NCBI GenBank assembly: GCA_035048485.1
Contig: CM068587.1
Coordinates: forward strand, 25,252,534-25,316,533
DNA: 64,000 nt
DNA from: Pteria penguin
Lineage: Eukaryota; Mollusca; Bivalvia; Pterioida; Pteriidae
Direction of reading: 5' to 3'
The notes below the pieces were generated by a model. The model was given only the letters and a program-made list of their open reading frames with translations. It searched no databases and was not told the origin of the DNA. This document shows, one piece after another, positions 24,807 through 36,400 of the stretch. The position numbers were made by a program, and so were the translations under genes. The first letter of the stretch is position 1; each line of letters starts with the position of its first letter.

Positions 24807-25010
24807 GTGACACGAAGATGAAATTATGTGGCCTTATAAACAAACGTAGTACTTTCCCTTACTGGAAATATATAATCCTGTAAGTACAGATTGTTTCTGC
24901 ACATGCAGATATGTACTTTCCTAGAAATATTAGCTCTTTTCGTGCACGTGGTCAGTTTTTCCTCAAATGTAATGCGTACTACTGATAAACAACGTTTGAG
25001 AATAGATACT

Positions 25011-25016
25011 TTTATT
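25011..25016 (-). terminator. Polyadenylation signal of the KY-like gene
   Basis: AATAAA on the minus strand, only 11 bases after the stop codon at 25028-25030. This predicts a very short 3' UTR. Confidence 0.6.
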
Positions 25017-25027
25017 CGACTAGAAAT

Positions 25028-28000
25028 TTAAACAATAACGAACTCGTATAAGCCTTTGTATAGTCCAGGCTGATTAAGGTTGTTTCCCGCCAGTACAAAC
25101 TTCTCGCCTACACTGGGTGTTGTACACGTGAAAGTCCAAATACCTTCAAGTGGAGTGTGCTTAACTTGCTGTTTCTTAAGAACTAAGTTCGTCAGATTTC
25201 CAGCTTTGAGCTTTATAGTAACAGATATATTACTGGGTAATTCGTACACAAGTGGTTCCAACAAACGGCAATTAAAATCTCGCGCCGCTTTGTAGCACTT
25301 CGGCAGTTTTCGGCAGTTGGTCGGCGTCATTTTACATTCCAAGAGAGAGTTGATAGCCGCTACATAATTTGTATCATCGATCTTCACTAATACTTCCAGT
25401 TTATAGAATCCTTCCCTCGGTAGCCTGGCTGTGATATGTAAGGCATGCTCTGACCTTTCCAACATCACATAGTCGTCGCAGTCTTTCACCAAACTTTCCG
25501 CGTGTAATAATCTTGCACTAGCCTCTACTGGCTTATCAATAGCAACTGTTGTTGTGATTTCGCCGGAATCAGATGAAATCAAAGGTATTTGGTCTCTAAT
25601 ACTTGAAGACAATCCAAACTTGGCAAAATCATAAACTGGCCCCCATGCTCCCCAATGATATGGGTAAGGTCTCACTACACCGTCTGTAAGTACACATTTC
25701 ACAAGGTAAGTGGTGAGACACTCTGCTTCCGTGTCGTTAGCTAATGCACTGCCCAGAATCCTTAAGCTGTATTTGCCTATATTTGGAGGTCTTACAGTCA
25801 CTGTATATTCTTGTTCGTCGCTCTGGTAGACGTAACAGTAGTTCTTCGACCGCTCTCCTTTCTCTGGAGTCAAATCGGCAGATACCACATTTAAAAAAGT
25901 CTCAGGACATTCTATTCGTATGTTACAGACAGCATTAACGAAAACTAACACCGATTTATGAGAAGGAAATTGAATGCCCCAATCCAAGGCTTGGGCCGTG
26001 GGTTTCAGGGCTTTATTGAATTCTTCGAGCGACCATGTATGTTCAAGCAGTTGCCAGCAAAGCGCTAGTTGTACGTCATGACGTATCACTGGGTAGTGTG
26101 TATAAATGACGAATTCCGGGTCCATGAAGAAATAGCCGTCATGATAGTCAAAGTGGTACCTCCGATATTCGTCAATATGACCAGCTGCCCATGTGACCTC
26201 CACCAAGCGCCAGTCACCATTCACGTGCACGGCAATCCACGAATGATTTGTCGCGTGGCCGTAGACATAAAGCACCTCTGGGTCGTAATCATAACCTTTA
26301 CTGTACCCACTGATGATTTCTACTGGTATACCTGATAATCTGAAGACAATAAGGTGTGCATACCATTAGATAAATACGTGATCATCATTTGATGGCAGGG
26401 ATTTCATTTTTAAGTTAAACAGAGGAAATAATACTCACAACTTACATTGAATAGTACTAAAATAATTACGCTTATACATTTCGTCAAGTCCAAGTTGTTT
26501 GTTTTTATTTTATTTTTCCCTTATTTCATAAGCATTATTTTCCTCAGATATGTACATGGACTGCAATAGAAAATAATCTCTTTATTAGACAGGGAATACC
26601 CATACTACTACACGAATTCTGCCCCTCCCGGTCAACGAGACCTTCTTCAGTGTTGGCGAATAATTAATATGAACTCACAACTTTATTGTGAAATAAACAC
26701 TATATCAATGAATGTAGACAGTATAAAAGGTGATATATGCATACATATACATGTATTTGTTAATAACTGCAATATTACTTAGTTGATATATTTTAAAGGA
26801 CCGCCAATTTTGTTCATAAGGTGCAATGAGATAGTCTTATTTTCATTTAGAATTGTTTCATATTCAGTCACTGAAGTCAATAATTTCGGATTTTTTTGTA
26901 ATGCTGTTATATGTGCCTGAGAATGAAAAGGGAGGGTGGAAAGCTTAAGAAAAGAGTGTGAGAAAAGTAACAGATACGCCCCTGTCTGTCTCTCTATAAG
27001 ATTCTTGAAGAGTTGCCATGATCAACAGTTGGTTTTAGAGGAGAAAGTAGCTTTTATTTTAAGCAAGGGGTTATACAGAGTTGATAGAATATTGAATGTT
27101 GAAAAAGAAAAAACAGAAGACATCTTAGATTGTACATTAGATCACCGTAGAAATTGCGATGGGAAATTCTGCTGGATACGTATTCTTGAAAGTCACATTT
27201 GCGAATTTAGATAAAATATCTGAATAAGATCTGTAAAATTTACCAAAAATTTTTCGAAGTTTATGATATCTATAACCCTTAGTAAGAATTTCAAAAGTAA
27301 CCCGAGAAGTTTTTGCGTGAAAATCCAAAACGTTAGTGCAGGCTCCAGCGAACCAAACAATTGAGTAATATAAATACCATATGATGAGAGTCTGGGGACA
27401 TCGCAATCAATATAAGGGAAATTTACAATAGGAAATCCAAAGTCGTGATGTTTATCATATATGTTTGTATAAATATTGTTGCTAATAATTTTAATATTTA
27501 AGTCTATGAAAGGTGTTTCCTACTCACTCTGGAAACTGGAAAATCTGGATTTTCAGTTATTCATCTTCAGAATAATTTCAAAAAGGTAAAACCATTCGAT
27601 AGATCTTGTTTAGTCGTAACTTTTGGTGTATGTTATATGTTTGTATGAAGAAGCGTTCATGTTTTATAGAAAAAAATCAATTTTAGATAGGGCGATTTCC
27701 GTGTTAAATTTTGACGTGACGTCGCCAAGTTTCCCATAGACTCAATGTTAAACATCAGCGACGTCACGTCAAAATTTACATAGAAAACGCCCTATCTAAA
27801 ATAATTTTTCCCTATAAAATACGAATGCTTCTTCGTAGAAACATATAACATACACCAAAAGGTACGACTAAACAAGATCTGTTGATTGATATTAACATTG
27901 TAAAACTATTTCAAAGATAAATAAGTGAAAATCCAGATTTTTCGGTTTACAAAGTGTGTGGCGCCGACAGTGATCCGAACCATTCCTTTTTAGGGGAAAC

Positions 28001-31000
28001 TTTAGTTTACTGGATATCATGAAATTCCTGAACCGACATTTTTTTGTACCGCCTGCAAAAAAAATAGCGGCACATAGGGATCACTTTGTCTGGCGTCCGT
28101 CTGTCTGTCCGGCAGTCACACTTTCACATTTTTTCCCTAGATTTTTGTTATTCAGTATGGTAAGTTGACAAAACTTGCAAAGATTAACAAAGAAACAAAG
28201 AACTCTTACTCAACACCAAAATTTTTTACCTTATGACTTTGACCTTGGAGTTTGGCCTTCATTTCGATAAATTTAACCTGGACCATAACATTTGATATAC
28301 AAGTAATAGGGCTTTAATATTTCACATGTGTATTTCTTGTGACAATGCCTTTATGTTGATACCAGAACTTTTGACGTTTTAACCTTAACCTTGGAGTTTG
28401 ACCTACTTTTTGAAAAAAAAAAACATTCGCCATAATTTTCAAATGACAAATGATAGGGCTGTCATATTTCACATGTGTATGTCTTATGATAATACTTTCT
28501 CACCTGCACAATGCCGCAAACAGATTACAGTAGCCAGCACAAATGGATGTCCGTAAGACAAGGACGGATTCCGCATCCACAGGTTTCCGCTTTCCCTGGA
28601 ACATGGACATCGTGTCATACCTATAATGAACAAAGATGAAGTATCAAGCTCTCCACCAGTCCTCACCACTGACCTTGTTGAAGTGACATATTTTTTTATT
28701 CACAGTGAATAAATGAAATTGTTATGTGTGTGTTGAATTTCAGTTGATCGATATTTCCGATAAGTTTAATGGCATCACGAGAAAAAAAAACTTGATAGGT
28801 TATTAAAAACGGTTTAAAGACACAACAAGTTTCATCTAAATATCTGTAAAAGATGACAGGAAATACAAGCTTACAGTCAATGTTGCATGCAACACTCGTC
28901 CCCTGCCACAACCTGTACCTTCGAAGTGACTAATACCTTATTAGCAACATGAAACAGTTATGTATTTTTGCTAACCTTTTGCATGATTTAATAAGAAATA
29001 ACATTGAATTCTGTGAAGTTTATATCATGTTGTAGTGAATTGACAGCAAAAATATAGCATCATTTTATTCACATTTGGCACCAGTATATATAGTCATCAT
29101 CTTGAAACTGAAACAGTGATGAATCACTATTTCAATTATAAGTCTACAACTGAACTATGCTGATGTTGATTTTTAGTATCAGTGACCCTTAAGGTTGACC
29201 TTTTGACCCCAAAATCAATCCCACCCTAGACCTTTACATGAGGTAGTCTTATATGAAGTTTGAAAGAAATCAATTATTCCTACCTCAAGTTATCATCTGG
29301 AAACCGAAATACAATGATAAATGTCTATGTTTAGAAAGTGTGATCCTTCGAGTTGACTTTTTGACCCCAAAATCGATCCCACATTAGATCTTTTATATTA
29401 TACAAGCTAACACTGAGTGAAGTTTGAAGCAAATTGGTCATTCCTTACTGAAGTTATTGTCTGGAAACCATCCGGACAGACAGATGGACAGACGGACGGA
29501 CGGACAGACAACGACAAACACTATAGTCCCTTCCAGTTACACATAACCTAGCCTTATACGAAGTTTAAACGAAATCAATCACTACTAACCCAAGTTATCA
29601 TCTGGACACCGAAAAACAACGATAGATATCTATTTTAGTAAGAGTAACACTTCGAGTTGACTTTTTGACCCCAAAATCAATTCCACGTTAGATCTTTATG
29701 TAAACTTACATTGTATGAAGGTTGAAGCAATCTGGTCATTCCTCATTGAAGTTATTGTCTGGAAACCATCCGGATTGACAGACGGACAAACGGACGTACA
29801 GACGGGCAACGACATTCACTAAAGTCTCATCCAGTTTCACTGGCAGGGGACTCAAAACAACTAAAACCGATTATTTAAAGAGGGCTGTAACTCTTGTAAA
29901 AGGAGGTCAAGAATGGCCAAACTTGATCTGTAATTCATCATATCGAAGCCCAGTTACAGACTCATTTCATCAGTAAAGACGACAAAGAAAAGTCTGGAAA
30001 CATGTGACTGATGGAGTGAAAACCTACGACTTTTTCCAGTTTTACAACGGGGGGGGGGGGGGGGGGCTAAAAAAATTCGTTTATACCAGAACGCCGAGTA
30101 AGTCTTTCTGATGTATGTCCTTAATGAGCAAACCCTTTATGATTCCTACTCATCCTACTCTTGTATGACTTCTAACTAGTTCGTATACATGTAATACATA
30201 AATAAATAATGCAGCCTCTGTACTTACGAGATATTGTTTGCGATCCAGCGATAGAACGCTCTGCATTTCATCATATCATCAGAGATACCTTTGACCAAGT
30301 ATTTATGAAGACCCTCAACTGTCAGTGCCACGCTCTTGGGTGTCTGTACAAAGGGTAATTCTAAAACATTACACTTGGCTTCTCATATTTTCTTCTAAAT
30401 TTTAGTGCAGATTGATGTACTGGTTAAGCTTTAGGTGCAGACGATACGGGTGGATAAGTTTAAGAGGTTGTTGGTAACACCGTATTATCATCTTCGCAAA
30501 CCAAGGCTCCGTTTCGTTCTACTGCACTAGAACGAAACGGAGCCTTGGCTTGCGAAGATGTGATCTCCAAAACGGAGATGCCGTTCCTTAAAGGGAGTGT
30601 AAGAACCGTAACTCTGCATGAGGATTGGTAACAATGTGACGGGAAATTGTTGAAAGCAGCTCTAAACACTTATCAAACAAACGATGTTTATATTGCAGAC
30701 ATCAATGCATATGGAAGGGATGATTAATAATGATAGTTGGGTTTTTTTTTTTTATATAAAACGTGTTTTACAAAAATTATATCGAAAAACAAATCGGGCA
30801 TTACCACTGAGAAGAAGGAAGTCAACACGTGAAGAAAACCTAATAATTATTTTACTGTTAATTGAACAAAGGGCTGTTTTTTGATATTATTGTGGATCTT
30901 GTGCAGTTCAACAGGACCCGAGTCCCTCCGATGGCTCGTCGGTATCGTGTCTTTTTTTTTTTATATAGAGACAGTAGAAACTGAAGTGCCGAGCCATTGT

Positions 31001-32323
31001 AAACGCGGCACACAAATGGTCCCTCACTGCTGGTAAGTCTGTTACATAGGTCCAAAATCTCACATGGTAAACCGTGTAGACCGTGAGATTTATCTAATTT
31101 TATGGGTTGCACAGCTTAACTGTATTCCTTAATTGTTGAATTACTGTTGCAGAATTATCCATCATCTGTTGATTTTCTTGAAATGATAGGGGTTTTTTTA
31201 AACATATATTTATGTTTATATCCTTTGTATGTTGAGTAATAAATAATTATCGTTAGTGCAAACAGGTCAGCATATTTTATGAGAGACGCATTACCTCTAG
31301 TGCACGCTGGTCCACTGCATGAAATATCTTGTCGTCTGCAATGATTTCCTTCCGTTTTGTTCTCGGTGGCATTGGAGGATAAATATCGTCTGCACATTGT
31401 GGTCGTCTTTTCACCTTAACAGCTGTATTTGGTCGATCGAAAGGGACATCGACGAATTCTACGGGAGGATTCCGAAAGGTTACAGATTTTGGTCTTGGTG
31501 TTGTTTGAGGAGTCTGTAACGACTGTTCTTTTGTTTGACCACACCCCATTTCATTTCTAGTGCCAATGAAGCTAAAAGGTGATTTCGGTGTATCATAAAA
31601 ATTACACTAAATAGATAATTAGTAAGCGAATAAATAAATAAATAAATAATAAATAAATAAATAATAAATAAATAGATAAATAGATATTAGGTGTCGTGTA
31701 TATTCAGTTATATAGGTAATAGAGTATGTATTTAAAAGAAATAAAAACACAAAATGTAGAGAGTACTATTTCTGACTATCCTGTTTCACATATCACGAAT
31801 ACATATTCTAAGATTAATTTTGTGAGTCAAAAACCCTAAAACATGTCTTTGAAATGTAGGTCAAAGGTCACAGTCAATATCACGAAGTTAAAAGTTATGG
31901 TACCGACGGAAAGATCTTGTCACAAGGAATATGCATGTGTCATATGAAAGCCCTACCTTTTACGATTTAAAAGTTATAACTGATGTTAAGTTTTTTTCCC
32001 GCAGACAAACAGTCTTTGATTCTATGGTTCCAGGGGCATAAACCGATAGGAAATGAATCATTTTTGGAATAATTATGAGGGACTCGCCCAAAGAGATATA
32101 AAAAATGGACCTACATATGACATAAAAATGACATGAAATACATGTTGTACAGACTTACCTTGAGGGGGTATCTGCCTCCTGGGCGGGGTGTATACAACCT
32201 CCTTCTTTTGGGAATCTCTTTAACATCGGCCAGTGGCTCTTTGAAACAGACGCTTTTCTTCACGGGTAGTGTAGGGTGATCATTTCTTGGCGTTGCCGAA
32301 GCTCTGGACTCTCCACATCCCAT
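25028..32323 (-). CDS. KY/hillarin-family transglutaminase-like protein, complete gene with alternative first exons
   Basis: Exons on the minus strand: 1A 31549-31295 or 1B 32323-32159, then 30343-30228, 28620-28504 and 26339-25028. All junctions are GT-AG and both first exons end in phase 0, giving 599 aa (1A) or 569 aa (1B). The transglutaminase-like domain covers about residues 90-220 of the 1A form. The likely nucleophile Cys151 lies in SICAGYCNLF and the general-base His195 in ATNHSW. The acid position, normally Asp in LVD-TW, is Glu210 in RLVEVTWAAG. The rest is a long beta-rich region as in KY proteins, with no membrane segment. KY (kyphoscoliosis peptidase) works at the muscle Z-disc in vertebrates and hillarin is its invertebrate relative; whether this protein cleaves anything is unknown. 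The MGCG start predicts attachment to membranes. Confidence 0.93.
27137..27490 (+). repeat. Dispersed repeat, pair with 11390-11745
   Basis: Second member of the roughly 350-base family, same orientation, inside the last intron of the KY-like gene and directly next to the large palindrome at 27520. Confidence 0.65.
27520..27950. repeat. Large palindromic foldback element, about 430 bp
   Basis: The left arm (27520-27735) and right arm (27750-27950) are inverted copies. Matching segments include AAAATCTGGATTTTCA, AGATCTTGTTTAGTCGTA, GTGTATGTTATATGTTT and GACGTGACGTCGC near the centre. The innermost arms are almost identical and the outer ones more diverged. It is within the last intron of the KY-like gene. 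Confidence 0.8.
28047..28499 (+). repeat. Hairpin-headed TCCGTC repeat abutting a KY-like exon
   Basis: GTACCGCCTGC/GCGGCAC hairpin (28047-28073), then GGCGTCCGTCTGTCTGTCCG, then two tandem segments containing ATAGGGCT and ATATTTCACATGTGTAT. The second segment runs to within about five bases of the splice donor of exon 28504-28620. Confidence 0.65.
29160..29855 (-). repeat. Reversed hairpin-headed repeats, two tandem copies
   Basis: Read on the minus strand, each copy begins near a decayed hairpin (29826-29853 for the outer one), followed by TGTCCGT-type tracts (complement of GACGGACGGACGG at 29485 and GACGGACAAACGGACG at 29779), then TTTTGGGGTCAAAA-containing segments at 29200, 29360 and 29660. 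It lies in intron 2 of the KY-like gene. Confidence 0.6.
30049..30066 (+). repeat. Poly-G run of 18
   Basis: Uninterrupted run of 18 G in the intron between KY-like exons 30228 and 28620. Similar runs are at 4432-4448 (17 G) and 41852-41867 (16 C). Confidence 0.9.
30489..30560. ncRNA. Near-perfect 33-bp hairpin, possible small RNA precursor or foldback
   Basis: Arms 30489-30521 and 30528-30560 are complementary with a single G-T type mismatch around the 6-base loop CTGCAC. It is intronic, between first exon 1A and exon 30228-30343. The stem length suits a pre-miRNA, but such perfect pairing is more typical of a recent inverted duplication. The RNA status is speculative; the hairpin itself is seen directly. 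Confidence 0.3.
30900..31060 (+). mobile_element. Degraded SINE fragment
   Basis: The body resembles the SINEs at 23212 and 23745: GAGACAGTAGAAACTGAAG, then GGCACACAAATGGTCCCTCA near 31004, and CTGTTACATAGGTCC. A T-rich insert lies at 30952-30965. Confidence 0.45.
31295..31549 (-). CDS. KY-like gene, alternative first coding exon 1A (85 aa)
   Basis: Starts MGCGQTK: Gly2 with Thr6 fits N-myristoylation and Cys3 fits palmitoylation. It contains PKSVTFRNPP and a basic/proline stretch, and ends DQRALE before donor GTAATG. Splicing to 30343 continues as TPKSVALTVEGL. Using an AG just upstream of the ATG would bring in a stop codon, so 1A cannot be read as an in-frame continuation of exon 1B. Confidence 0.85.
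31629..31686 (+). repeat. (AAAT)n microsatellite
   Basis: AAATAAAT-type run with AATAAT interruptions, between the two alternative first exons of the KY-like gene. Confidence 0.85.
31820..32050 (-). repeat. Reversed hairpin-repeat body fragment
   Basis: AGGTCAAAGGTCACAGTCAA, ATGGTACCGACGGAAAG and TTGTCACAAGGAATATGCAT match, in reverse, the repeats at 28.3 kb, and in the same orientation 48857-48990. It ends near a GCAGACAAACAGTC motif. It occupies most of the space between exons 1A and 1B. Confidence 0.5.
32159..32323 (-). CDS. KY-like gene, alternative first coding exon 1B (55 aa)
   Basis: Starts MGCGESR (Gly2, Cys3, Ser6) and contains KKSVCFKEPLADVKEIP, which aligns with KSVTFRNPPVEFVDVP of exon 1A. 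It ends at AAG before donor GTAAGT in phase 0, compatible with the shared exon at 30343. It probably arose by duplication of exon 1A, or the reverse. An independent promoter between 32324 and about 32450 is implied. Confidence 0.7.
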
Positions 32324-32339
32324 TAAGTGGGTTCAGCTA

Positions 32340-33050
32340 GTTTTGCTACAAGATAATTCAGACAATAGAGCGATATGCACGGGTATATAAACGATACTGT
32401 CTATTATTAATTATATCCTGTATAGATAGTTCCCGAATGCATGAGATCTAATTGGAGTTACTTCCCCTTTCCGCCATTTTGGAGGTGAATATGGAGTTTT
32501 AGCTTCATATTCATACCAATTGTATTGAATGTTTTTGAGAAAGTTGTCAACATTTTCACTCCTCTGAAAATATTTTGACATTGTTCAATGATTGTTTTAT
32601 TGTATAACAATTGCAAAACTTCATGATGCATCCTTAACTCTTAACGCAATATGGGTGATGGTTGTCCAGTCATATGCCTCCAACATGGCCGAAAAGGGAA
32701 GTATCTCCAGTTAAATTTTATGCACTCGAAAACTATCTATACTCCATGCGTTATGTATATGATGTCCTTTTTAAACATTTTGCTATGTATGTGTTTGAAA
32801 AATATTAGGTACCTTTCAAATTTTTTGTTGTGACGTTTACTTAATACAAGTATTATTGAGAATAAATTATCTTCTTTACATTGTTCTGTGTATATGATGT
32901 GACCTATATACATTGTATATGTAACGAACGTGTGCTCTCTACTTTGTCAAGTGACTAGTGACAAGTAGTGCGTTCTCCAAATTATTTATTGGTTATATAA
33001 TCTGTGCTGTTCTGTGTTCATATTATATTGCTCTTATATCGCGTAGTTTT
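32340..33050. other. Gene-free stretch upstream of KY-like exon 1B
   Basis: Presumably contains the promoter for exon 1B. A TATATAAA string (plus-strand reading) lies about 55 bases upstream of the 1B ATG but is in the wrong orientation for a classical TATA box. Nothing else is recognisable. Confidence 0.35.
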
Positions 33051-33483
33051 ACAGTGTGCTCTCGGTATTGTTTATATTATTGTGTGTTCCTTGTATGGTT
33101 TTGTTTTCATTTTGTGTTTTTTACATGTATATAGTTTTGTTTTCATTCTATGTTTTCTACGTGTATTTTGTTTTGTTTTGTAGTATGCTCTCTATAATAA
33201 TTCGTGTTTACAGTGTATTTTATATCGCAATATTTTTCATGGTTTGCTAGGTATATTGTTAAGTCTTCATGGTGTGTTATCTGTATCATTTTTTTGTTTA
33301 TAGTATACCTTTTATATTGTTTAGCGTTCACTGTGAGTCCCCAAATACTATTAAGTATTCACAGTATACTCGCGTTATTGTTTTGTGTTCATGATGTACC
33401 CTTTATATTATTTAATGCTTATAGTGAGTCCTCTGTAATGGTTTACAATGTGATCAGAGTGCATAGCGTACCGTCTATAATGT
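33050..33483 (+). repeat. Degenerate monomeric repeat flanking the 53-bp satellite (left)
   Basis: Poorly conserved units of about 28-30 bases resembling TTCATAGTGTGCTCTCTATA plus TTGTTTAG. Several open frames across it are side effects of the T-rich repeat. Confidence 0.6.
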
Positions 33484-36400
33484 TTATAGTATGATCTGTA
33501 TATCATTTGTGTTTGCATTGTGCTCCCTGTAATGTTTATAGTATGATCTGTATATCAGTTTGTGTTCGCATTGTGCTCCCTATTTTGTTTATAGTATGAT
33601 CTGTATATAAGTTTGTGTCCGCATTGTGCTCCCTGTAATGTTTATAATATGATCTGTATATCATTTGTGTTCGCATTGTGCTCCCTGTAATGTTTATAGT
33701 ATGATCTGTATATAAGTTTGTGTTCGCATTGTGTTTATAGTATGATCTGTGTATCAGTTTGTGTTCGCATTGTGCTCCCTATTTTGTTTATAGTATGATC
33801 TGTATATCAGTTTGTGTTCGCATTGTGCTCCCTATTTTGTTTATAGTATGATCTGTATATCAGTTTGTGTTTGCATTGTGCTCCCTGTAGTGTTTATAGT
33901 ATGATCTGTATATAAGTTTGTGTTCGCATTGTGCTCCCTGTAATGTTTATAGTATGATCTGTATATAAGTTTGTGTTCGCATTGTGTTTATAGTATGATC
34001 TGTGTATCAGTTTGTGTTCGCATTGTGCTCCCTATTTTGTTTATAGTATGATCTGTATATCAGTTTGTGTTCGCATTGTGCTCCCTATTTTGTTTATAAT
34101 ATGATCTGTATATACGTTTGTGTTCGCATTGTGCTCCCTATAATCTTTATAGTATGATCTGTATATCAGTTTGTGTTTGCATTGTGCTCCCTGTAATGTT
34201 TATAGTATGATCTGTATATAAGTTTGTGTTTGCATTGTGCTCCCTGTAATGTTTATAGTATGATCTGTATATAAGTTTGTGTTCGCATTGTGCTCCCTGT
34301 AATGTTTATAGTATGATCTGTATATAAGTTTGTGTTCGCATTGTGTTTATAGTATGATCTGTATATAAGTTTGTGTTCGCATTGTGCTCCCTATTTTGTT
34401 TATAGTATGATCTGTATATCAGTTTGTGTTCGCATTGTGCTACCTGTAATGTTTATAGTATGATCTGTATATCAGTTTGTGTTCGCATTGTGCTCCCTGT
34501 TTTGTTTATAGTATGATCTGTATGTCAGTTTGTGTTCGCATTGTGCTCCCTCTAATGTTTATAGTATGATCTGTATATCAGTTTGTGTTTGCATTGTGCT
34601 CCCTGTAATGTTTATAGTATGATCTGTATATAAGTTTGTGTTTGCATTATGCTCCCTATAATGTTTATAGTATGATCTGTGTATCAGTTTGTGTTCGCAT
34701 TGTGCTCCCTATTTTGTTTATAGTATGATCTGTATATCAGTTTGTGTTCGCATTGTGATCCCTCTAATGTTTATAGTATGATCTGTATATCAGTTTGTGT
34801 TCGCATTGTGCTCCCTGTAATGTTTATAGTATGATCTGTATATCAGTTTGTGTTTGCATTGTGCTCCCTGAAATGTTTATAGTATGATCTGTATATCAGT
34901 TTGTGTTCGCATCGTGCTCCCTGTAATGTTTATAGTATGTTCTGTATATAAGTTTGTGTTCGCATTGTGCTCCTTATTTTGTTTATAGTATGATCTGTAT
35001 ATCAGTTTGTGTTCGCATTGTGCTCCCTGTAATGTTTATAGTATGATCTGTATATAAGTTTGTGTTCTTATTGTGCTCCCTATTTTGTTTATAGTATGAT
35101 CTGTATATCAGTTTGTGTTCGCATTGTGCTCCCTCTAATGTTTATAGTATGATCTGTATATCAGTTTGTGTTTGCATTGTGCTCCCTCTAATGTTTATTG
35201 TATGATCTGTATATAAGTTTGTGTTTGCATTATGCTCCCTCTAATGTTTATAGTATGATCTGTATATCAGTTTGTGTTCGCATTGTGCTCCCTGTAATGT
35301 TTATAGTATGATCTGTATATCAGTTTGTGTTCGCATTGTGCTCCCTATTTTGTTTATAGTATGATCTATATATCAGTTTGTGTTTGCATTGTGCTCCCTC
35401 TAATGTTTATAGTATGATCTGTATATCAGTTTGTGTTCGCATTGTGCTCCCTATTTTGTTTATAGTATGATCTGTATATCAGTTTGTGTTTGCATTGTGC
35501 TCCCTGTAATGTTTATAGTATGATCTGTATATAAGTTTGTGTTTGCATTGTATTCCCTATTTTCTTTATAGTATGATCTGTATATCAGTTTGTGTTCGCA
35601 TTGGGCTCCCTATTTTGTTTATAGTATGATCTGTATATCAGTTTGTCTTTGTATTGTGCTCCCTCTAATGTTTATAGTATGATCTGTATATCAGTTTGTG
35701 TTCGCATTGTGCTCCCTGTAATGTTTATAGTATGATCTGTATATCAGTTTGTGTTCGCATTGTGCTCCCTGTAATGTTTATAGTATGATCTGTATATCAG
35801 TTGGTGTTCGCATTGTGCTCCCTGTAATGTTTATAGTATGATCTGTATATAAGTTTGTGTTCGCATTGTGCTCCCTATTTTGTTTATAGTATGATCTGTA
35901 TATCAGTTTGTGTTCGCATTGTGCTCCCTGTAATGTTTATAGTATGATCTGTATATAAGTTTGTGTTCGCATTGTGCTCCCTATTTTGTTTATAGTATGA
36001 TCTGTATATCAGTTTGTGTTCGCATTGTGCTCCCTCTAATGTTTATAGTATGATCTGTATATCAGTTTGTGTTTGCATTGTGCTCCCTGTAATGTTTATT
36101 GTATGATCTGTATATAAGTTTGTGTTTGCATTATGCTCCCTCTAATGTTTATAGTATGATCTGTGTATCAGTTTGTGTTCGCATTGTGCTCCCTATTTTG
36201 TTTATAGTATGATCTGTATATCAGTTTGTGTTCGCATTGTGCTCCCTATTTTGTTTATAGTATGATCTGTATATCAGTTTGTGTTCGCATTGTGCTACCT
36301 GTAATGTTTATAGTATGATCTGTATATCAGTTTGTGTTCGCATTGTGCTCCCTGTAATGTTTATAGTATGATCTGTATATCAGTTTGTGTTCGCATTGTG

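Noticed and set aside
33056..33494. Hydrophobic open frames that look like membrane proteins
   Set aside because: T-rich degenerate satellite monomers translate into Leu/Phe-rich strings; the same happens at 39141-39404.
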